Of a DNA stretch of 64,000 nt, positions 58,800 to 64,000 are shown piece by piece. The DNA is from Microbacterium nymphoidis (GTDB lineage: Bacteria; Actinomycetota; Actinomycetes; Actinomycetales; Microbacteriaceae). Numbering within the stretch: the stretch's first letter is position 1; each line of letters starts with the position of its first letter. The notes below the pieces were generated by a model. The model did no database searches. It was given only the letters and a program-made list of their open reading frames with translations, and was not told the origin of the DNA. The stretch covers positions 124,001 to 188,000 of the forward strand of contig NZ_JAJNOD010000004.1 in NCBI RefSeq assembly GCF_021044885.1. The letters run 5' to 3'. The position numbers and the translations under genes were made by a program.

Positions 58800-59659
58800 G
58801 CGCGGACGCGTCGTGGCGATTCGACGCGATCGGCACGGCGTGGACCATCCGCACCGAGCGGGACCTTCCGGAACCACTGCGGGCGGACGTCCTGTCCCTG
58901 ATCGACGCCTTTGACCGGGAGTGGTCGCGTTTCCGGTCCGATTCCCTCGTCACCGCTCTGGCCGGGGGCGGCCGCGCAGCGGCGCCCGTTGACGCTGCTC
59001 CGATGTTCGAGGTCTATCGCGAACTCGCGGAGGCGACCGACGACGCGGTGAATCCGCTGATCGGAGGTTCGCTTGAGGCACTCGGCTATGGGGTGCGCCC
59101 CGGAACCCCCGGCCGGGCGATGCCCGCGCCGTCGTGGCGAGACGCGCTGCACTGGGATGGGGGCGCGCTGGTGCTTTCCGCGCCTGCCGTGATCGATGTC
59201 GGTGCGCTCGGTAAAGGGCGCCTCGCCGATCGCGTGTTCGCTCTCATCCGCTCCCGGACGCCCGGCACCGTGATCGTCGACGCGTCGGGTGACATCCGAC
59301 TCGACGCCGCGGAGGAGACCGTGCGCATCGCGCTGGAGCATCCGTACGATCCGACGCGCGCGATCGGCGTCGCCACCCTCAGCAGCGGGGCGGTCTGCGC
59401 GTCAGCCACCAATCGCCGGGTGTGGGGTGACGGGCTCCACCACGTGCTGGACGGCCGCACGGGACTCCCGGTGGACGTCGTCGTGGCCACGTGGGCGTTC
59501 CTGCCCGACGCGATGCACGCCGATGCGCTCGCCACGGCACTGTTTTTCGACGGTGGCCTCGAACTCGCCCATGCGTGGGGTGCACAGTGGATTCGCGTGC
59601 TCTCCGACGGGCGCGCCGAACACCAGCTGACCGACGCGAACATCGAACTCTTCCGCTGA
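58796..59659 (+). CDS. apbE: FAD:protein FMN transferase (ApbE)
   Basis: A 287-residue ApbE-family enzyme. The FAD/metal-binding landmarks are DVGALGKGRLADRV, VDASGDIRLDA and a WGDGLHHVLDGRTGLP active-site segment with the catalytic Asp, followed by VATWAFLPDAMHADALATALF. It transfers FMN from FAD to Ser/Thr of a target; here the target is almost certainly the upstream lipoprotein. No signal peptide is evident, so it may act in the cytoplasm or use another route. It lies between the acceptor and the membrane reductase. Confidence 0.9.
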   Translation: MSADASWRFDAIGTAWTIRTERDLPEPLRADVLSLIDAFDREWSRFRSDSLVTALAGGGRAAAPVDAAPMFEVYRELAEATDDAVNPLIGGSLEALGYGVRPGTPGRAMPAPSWRDALHWDGGALVLSAPAVIDVGALGKGRLADRVFALIRSRTPGTVIVDASGDIRLDAAEETVRIALEHPYDPTRAIGVATLSSGAVCASATNRRVWGDGLHHVLDGRTGLPVDVVVATWAFLPDAMHADALATALFFDGGLELAHAWGAQWIRVLSDGRAEHQLTDANIELFR

Positions 59660-59676
59660 ACCCCTCAGGAGCCCCC

Positions 59677-61206
59677 ATGAGAGCCCTCCTCGCCTCCGTC
59701 CGCACCCGGATCCTCGCGGTGCTGGGTGCCGTCGGCATGTACCGGCTCGTCCTGTTCGCTCTGATGCTGCTCGCCGGCATCGCCTTTGCGGTCTCCTTCA
59801 CCGGGCGTATCGTGGCGACGCCGGCATCGCTCGCGCTCTCCGCGCTGGTCCTGCTGGTATCCGTCGGCGTCGTGGATGTCATCGGCCACGCCATCATCCG
59901 TCGGCCGCTGCGACTGGAGTCCGGGGCCATCACCGCGCTCATTCTGCTGTTCGTGCTGTTTCCCACCACCGATCCGGCCGGGCTCGCGGTGCTGGCCCTC
60001 GCGGGTGGTGCGGCGAGTGCGTCGAAGTTCGTCCTCGCCCCGTGGGGCCGGCATCTGCTGAACCCGGCCGCGTTCGGCGCCGCCGTCGTCACGGTCAGCG
60101 GCCTCGGCTCCTCGATGTGGTGGATCGGGACCCCGCAGCTCGCCATCGCCGTGCTGGTGCTCGGCCTGGTCGTCGTGTGGCGGGCGGAGAAGCTGCGGAT
60201 CGCCCTGCTCTTCATGGCCGTGGCGATCGTCGTGGGGGCGACGCGAGGGCTCATCACCGCCGCGCAGTTCGGCCTCTCCCAGACGCCCGGCCAGATCATC
60301 TGGACCGCCGTGGCGTCCTCGCCGGTCCTCTTCGCGGGACTGTTCATGATCACAGAACCACTGACCCTCCCGCCGCGTCGCCGCGATCAGATCATCGTGG
60401 CGGTGGTCGCGGGGGCGCTCGCGGGCTGGCCGTTCGCCCTGGGCCCGTTCGTGATGTTCCCCGAGGTGGCCATCCTGGTGGGCAACCTGCTGGCCTTCGC
60501 TCTGGCGTTCCGCGTCCGTCGCGGCGCTCGTCTCACTCTCGCGGCACGACGACGCGTCACCCCCTCCATCGAGGAGCTGGTGCTGCACGCCACCGCTCCG
60601 GTCTCCTTCGCCCCGGGACAGTACGTGGAGCTGGAGGTTCCGCACCGCCGTTCTGACGCGCGCGGTACCCGCCGGGAGTTCAGCATCGTGTCTCGTCCGG
60701 GGGAGGACATCCGCATCGCCTACCGCGTTCCGGATGGCCGCCAGTCCTCGTTCAAGACGGCGCTGGGCGCTCTCCGCGAGGGCGCGCGTGTCTCGACCAC
60801 CGGTGTGCACGGTGACTTCACGCTGCCTGCGGATGATGCGCCCGTCCTGCTGGTGGCGGCCGGGATCGGCGTCACCCCGTTCGTGTCGCAGCTGCGCAGC
60901 GAGCCCGCGCGCGACGCGGTGCTGCTCTATGTCGTCTCCTCCGTCACGGAGCTCGCGTATGCGGACGAACTCGCCACCACCGGGGCTCGCGTCATCGTGG
61001 TCGCCCGCGACGCCTCGCCGGAGACTGTTCCGGCTGGGTGGGAGGCAGTCACCGAGCGGCTCACCGCGGCCTCGCTGCCGTCCGTGGTGGGCGATCTGAG
61101 TGCGCGTCACGCGATGATCTCCGGGCCGCCGCGGCTGATCGCCGAGCTCGCCCCGGCGCTGTCGGACGCCCGCTCCGTCCGCACCGACGCCTTCGCCGGC
61201 TACTGA
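59677..61206 (+). CDS. NqrB/RnfD-like membrane domain fused to ferredoxin-NADP reductase domain
   Basis: A 509-residue fusion. Residues about 20-285 contain around eight helices of the NqrB/RnfD type, with HLLNPAAFGAAVVTVSG and FAGLFMITEPLTLPPRRRD, the FM.T-P.T segment of RnfD. I see no SGAT flavin-attachment motif in this half. Residues about 290-509 form an FNR-type reductase: FAPGQYVELEVP and REFSIVSRP bind FAD, and LLVAAGIGVTPFVSQLRS the nicotinamide cofactor. It would pass electrons from NAD(P)H across the membrane to the flavinylated lipoprotein. AGGAG precedes ATG 59677. It is the last gene of the operon. Confidence 0.83.
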   Translation: MRALLASVRTRILAVLGAVGMYRLVLFALMLLAGIAFAVSFTGRIVATPASLALSALVLLVSVGVVDVIGHAIIRRPLRLESGAITALILLFVLFPTTDPAGLAVLALAGGAASASKFVLAPWGRHLLNPAAFGAAVVTVSGLGSSMWWIGTPQLAIAVLVLGLVVVWRAEKLRIALLFMAVAIVVGATRGLITAAQFGLSQTPGQIIWTAVASSPVLFAGLFMITEPLTLPPRRRDQIIVAVVAGALAGWPFALGPFVMFPEVAILVGNLLAFALAFRVRRGARLTLAARRRVTPSIEELVLHATAPVSFAPGQYVELEVPHRRSDARGTRREFSIVSRPGEDIRIAYRVPDGRQSSFKTALGALREGARVSTTGVHGDFTLPADDAPVLLVAAGIGVTPFVSQLRSEPARDAVLLYVVSSVTELAYADELATTGARVIVVARDASPETVPAGWEAVTERLTAASLPSVVGDLSARHAMISGPPRLIAELAPALSDARSVRTDAFAGY

Positions 61207-61401
61207 GCCGGCCGGAACTCCGGCGTCTTGCTGGCGCCACCGCGCTGCGTCAGGAAAGTCGGCGTCTATCGTCGGCCGAGGGTGGTGCGCGGGTGAGCGA
61301 CCTGGTGTGGCGTGATTGTCCTATCCCGGCGTCGTGCATGGTGCGGGGCTTCGTGCATGGCCGGCGCTGCGCGGGCCGAGCGCGCGCGGTGTGCGCCGGG
61401 A
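61207..61401. other. Intergenic gap between flavin operon and aspS
   Basis: The gap holds a small hairpin GCCGG-AACT-CCGGC at 61211-61224 just after the flavin operon stop, which may end it, and a short direct repeat TCGTGCATGG near 61335 and 61351. No gene is supported. Confidence 0.4.
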
Positions 61402-61443
61402 CACGACGAAGGCCGGGCCCCACCGGACCCGGCCTTCGTCGTG
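61402..61443 (-). terminator. 16-bp hairpin terminator of aspS
   Basis: CACGACGAAGGCCGGG (61402-61417) and CCCGGCCTTCGTCGTG (61428-61443) are perfectly complementary and end three bases after the aspS stop. The stem shares the CGACGAAGG segment with the ClpC terminator at 17556. Confidence 0.8.
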
Positions 61444-61446
61444 GAA

Positions 61447-63237
61447 TCAGGCTTCGGCTGCAGCCTTGTCCGTCTTCGCCTCGTCGGGCTTGGCGTCGAC
61501 GCCGGCTTCCTTGCGCTGCAGTTCGGTGATCGGGGCCGGAGCCGCGGTCAGCGGGTCGTAGCCGCCACCGGTCTTCGGGAACGCGATGACCTCACGGATC
61601 GAGTCCTCGCCGGCAAGCAGCGAGACCACGCGGTCCCAGCCGAACGCGATGCCGCCGTGCGGGGGAGCGCCGTACTTGAAGCCCTCCAGCAGGAATCCGA
61701 ACTGCTCGGTGGCCTGCTCCTCGGTGACGCCCATGAGCGCGAAGACGCGCTCCTGCAGCTCGCGGTCGTGGATACGGATGGAACCGCCGCCGATCTCGTT
61801 GCCGTTGCACACGATGTCGTACGCATAGGCGAGGGCCGTGCCCGGGTCGGTGTCGAACGTGTCGTAGAACTCCGGCTTGGGGGAGGTGAACGCGTGGTGC
61901 ACCGCCGTCCAGGATCCGGCGCCGACGGCGACGTCACCGGAGGCGACGGCGTCAGCGGCGGGCTCGAACATCGGAGCGTCCACGACCCACACGAACGCCC
62001 AGTCGCCGTCCTTGATGAGGCCGGTGCGGTGACCGATCTCGACGCGGGCGGCGCCGAGGAGCGCGCGGGTCGGCTTCGCCTCGCCGGCGCCGAAGAAGAT
62101 GCAGTCGCCGGGGTTCGCCCCGACCGCCTCGACGATGTTGGCCGACTCCCACTCGGTGAGGTTCTTCGCGACCGGACCAGTGAGCGTTCCATCCTCCTGG
62201 ACCAGCACGTAGGCGAGGCCCTTGCCGCCGCGCTGCTTGGCCCACTCCTGCCAGCCATCCAGCTGACGACGCGCCTGTGACGCACCACCGGGCATCACGA
62301 CGGCGCCGACATAGGGCGACTGGAAGACACGGAACTCGGTGTCCTTGAAGAACTCCTTCAGCTCCACCAGCGGCAGGCCGAAGCGCAGGTCGGGCTTGTC
62401 CGAACCGTAGAGGCGCATCGCCTCGTGGTACGTGATCCGCTCGATCGGGGTGTCGACGGAGACACCGATGAGCGCCCATAGGCGCTTCACGATCTCCTCA
62501 CCCAGCGCGATGATGTCGTCCTGCTCCACGAAGGAGGCCTCGATGTCGAGCTGGGTGAACTCCGGCTGACGGTCGGCACGGAAGTCCTCGTCGCGGTAGC
62601 AGCGAGCCAGCTGGAAGTACTTCTCCACGCCGCCCACCTGCAGCAGCTGCTTGAACAGCTGAGGGGACTGGGGAAGCGCGTACCACTTGCCCGGGGCAAG
62701 ACGTGCCGGCACGATGAAATCGCGCGCGCCCTCGGGCGTCGAGCGGGTCATCGTGGGCGTCTCGACCTCGAGGAAGCCGTTCTCGTACAGGAAGTCACGG
62801 GCGACGCGGTTCGCCTCCGAGCGTAGCCGCAGGTTGGCGGCCGGCTTCGCGCGGCGCAGGTCGATGTAGCGGTGCTTCAGACGGGTCTCCTCGCCGATCT
62901 CGGCGTGGTCGTCCAGCTGGAACGGCAGCGGAGCCGAGGTGTTGAGCACCGTGAGCTCGTCGGCGCTGATCTCGATCTCGCCCGTGGGCAGGTCGGGGTT
63001 CTCGTTGCCCTCGGGGCGACGAGACACCGTGCCGGTGACGGAGATGACGAACTCGTTGCGCAGCGGCGAGAACACCGACTCGTCGTGGACCACGATCTGG
63101 GCGATGCCCGAGCGATCGCGCAGATCCAGGAAGGCGACTCCGCCGTGATCGCGGCGACGGGCAACCCAACCCGCGAGGGTGACGGTCTGTCCGATGTGCT
63201 CAGCGCGGAGGGTTCCCGCGTCATGCGTGCGCAGCAC
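61447..63237 (-). CDS. aspS: Aspartyl-tRNA synthetase
   Basis: A 596-residue class IIb synthetase. It has an N-terminal OB anticodon domain ([21 protein letters not shown]), motif 2 [19 protein letters not shown], the GAD insertion domain and motif 3 [11 protein letters not shown]. The C-terminal 35 residues are Lys/Ala-rich. Whether it is discriminating or also charges tRNA-Asn cannot be read safely. It starts with GTG; AAAGGA lies seven bases before. It stands between the flavin operon and the two-component gene. Confidence 0.95.
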   Translation of the reverse strand: MLRTHDAGTLRAEHIGQTVTLAGWVARRRDHGGVAFLDLRDRSGIAQIVVHDESVFSPLRNEFVISVTGTVSRRPEGNENPDLPTGEIEISADELTVLNTSAPLPFQLDDHAEIGEETRLKHRYIDLRRAKPAANLRLRSEANRVARDFLYENGFLEVETPTMTRSTPEGARDFIVPARLAPGKWYALPQSPQLFKQLLQVGGVEKYFQLARCYRDEDFRADRQPEFTQLDIEASFVEQDDIIALGEEIVKRLWALIGVSVDTPIERITYHEAMRLYGSDKPDLRFGLPLVELKEFFKDTEFRVFQSPYVGAVVMPGGASQARRQLDGWQEWAKQRGGKGLAYVLVQEDGTLTGPVAKNLTEWESANIVEAVGANPGDCIFFGAGEAKPTRALLGAARVEIGHRTGLIKDGDWAFVWVVDAPMFEPAADAVASGDVAVGAGSWTAVHHAFTSPKPEFYDTFDTDPGTALAYAYDIVCNGNEIGGGSIRIHDRELQERVFALMGVTEEQATEQFGFLLEGFKYGAPPHGGIAFGWDRVVSLLAGEDSIREVIAFPKTGGGYDPLTAAPAPITELQRKEAGVDAKPDEAKTDKAAAEA

Positions 63238-63441
63238 GATTGTCCTTTCTCTGCGGCGCGGTGTCCCCGCGCCCCCTCGATCCTACCGGCCCTCGTGCGC
63301 CCGCCCTCCGCCTCGGCCTCGACCTCTCCGCCACACCGTGACACTTCCCGCTATGGGCGAGACTGGCCGCGATGCGATGATTCTCGCCCGCGGACGGAAG
63401 TCCCCGGGCGCGAGGTACCCGGGGGCACCGGCGAGGGTGGG

Positions 63442-63999
63442 TCAGCCGGCGAGCGACGCCGGGGGCGGCACGCTGGTGCCGGTCACCGGCACCAGCGGCA
63501 GACGCAGCGTGAAGGTGGTGTCGCCCGGCTCGCTGGTCACCGAGAGCGAGCCGTGATGAGCCTCGGCGATCGCACGCGCGATGGAGAGGCCGAGACCAGT
63601 GCCGCCGGTCTTGCGCGCGCGGGAGCGGTCGGCGCGGGAGAACCGCTCGAACAGCTCGTCACGCACCGCCGGATCGATCCCGGGGCCGTTGTCGTGCACC
63701 GTGATGACGGCCTCGTGCCCGTCCCGATGCAGGCCCAGTTCCACCGCGGTCCCTTCGGGGGTGTGCGTGCGCGCGTTGGCGAGGAGATTGGTGACGACCT
63801 GCGCGATGCGGCCGGCGTCGCCGCTCACCATCACCGACTCGCCCTCGACGTCCACGCTCCAGCTGTGATCTCGGCCGGCGGCGCGCGCATCGGAGACCGC
63901 GTCGATGACGAGGGGCGTGAGATCCACCTCACCCACCACCAGCTCCTGGCCTTCGTCGAGCCTCGCCAGCAGCAGCAGGTCCTCGACGAGGGTGGTCAT
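63442..63999 (-). CDS. Sensor histidine kinase, C-terminal part (cut by window end)
   Basis: The last 185 residues of a membrane-type histidine kinase. The final part of the dimerisation helix (TTLVEDLLLLARLDEG) is followed by the full ATPase domain: N-box VTNLLANARTHTPEG, G1 DNGPGID, F-box LFERFSRAD and G2 GTGLGLSIAR. The phosphorylated histidine and any sensor and membrane segments lie beyond the window. The response regulator is expected just upstream of it. Signal and targets unknown. Confidence 0.88.
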   Translation of the reverse strand: MTTLVEDLLLLARLDEGQELVVGEVDLTPLVIDAVSDARAAGRDHSWSVDVEGESVMVSGDAGRIAQVVTNLLANARTHTPEGTAVELGLHRDGHEAVITVHDNGPGIDPAVRDELFERFSRADRSRARKTGGTGLGLSIARAIAEAHHGSLSVTSEPGDTTFTLRLPLVPVTGTSVPPPASLAG

Positions 64000-64000
64000 G

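Overview
The window looks like a chromosomal segment of a high-GC actinobacterium, most likely Microbacteriaceae (Microbacterium-like). The evidence is the strongly GC-rich third codon positions, many GTG starts, TANNNT promoters set 6-7 bases ahead of start codons (leaderless transcripts), a HAIR heat-shock operator, and the actinobacterial gene order pmt / rsmI-metG-tatD ... ksgA ... ispE ... glmU-prs. It is densely packed, mostly housekeeping and metabolic DNA. I see no phage, plasmid, IS element, CRISPR array or rRNA. Genus and species cannot be fixed from the sequence alone.

Layout. 1-3.4 kb: end of a DUF523 gene, a TerC membrane protein, a divergent FAD monooxygenase/MarR pair, and a small membrane protein with an L7/L12-like tail. 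3.6-7.7 kb: a five-gene surface-export operon. It has three proteins with SipW-type signal peptides (one with a ricin-B-like domain), an LPATG wall-anchored protein and a dedicated SipW-type signal peptidase, with a structured leader and an internal hairpin. 7.7-10.5 kb: an EI24 membrane protein, an aldo/keto reductase-MarR pair and a DUF3817 membrane protein with two tandem palindromic operators. 10.5-15 kb: a tightly overlapping amino-sugar/tagatose operon (SIS, ROK kinase, PfkB kinase, class II aldolase, DeoR regulator). 15-17.6 kb: a ClpC-like chaperone under a 13-bp-arm HAIR element. 17.7-36.2 kb: mixed metabolism (DUF1684, Cds1-like PLP enzyme with a stand-alone EF-Tu domain-2 protein, Gfo/Idh-NYN/LOTUS-APH operon, rhodanese, quinone oxidoreductase, polysaccharide deacetylase, BCCT transporter, HrpA helicase, aldo/keto reductase, DUF255 thioredoxin protein, protein O-mannosyltransferase). 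36.2-58.2 kb: the conserved rsmI-metG-tatD ... ksgA ... ispE ... ABC-F ... tRNA-Gln-glmU-prs region, interrupted by transporters, an Eis-type acetyltransferase, a lipoprotein, DeoD, an antiporter, RluA, DedA and MarR. 58.3-61.2 kb: a flavinylation operon (FMN-binding lipoprotein, ApbE, NqrB/RnfD-like membrane/reductase fusion). 61.4-64 kb: aspS and the C-terminal half of a histidine kinase cut by the window end.

The two most system-like loci are the SipW surface operon, which carries its own peptidase and wall anchor, and the flavin electron-transfer operon, in which the electron acceptor, the enzyme that flavinylates it and a membrane electron donor are adjacent. Between genes there is a recurring family of long palindromes sharing a GCGCGC..ATGAA arm (four copies), plus other long hairpins at convergent gene ends. 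In one copy the arms supply the stop codons of both flanking genes.
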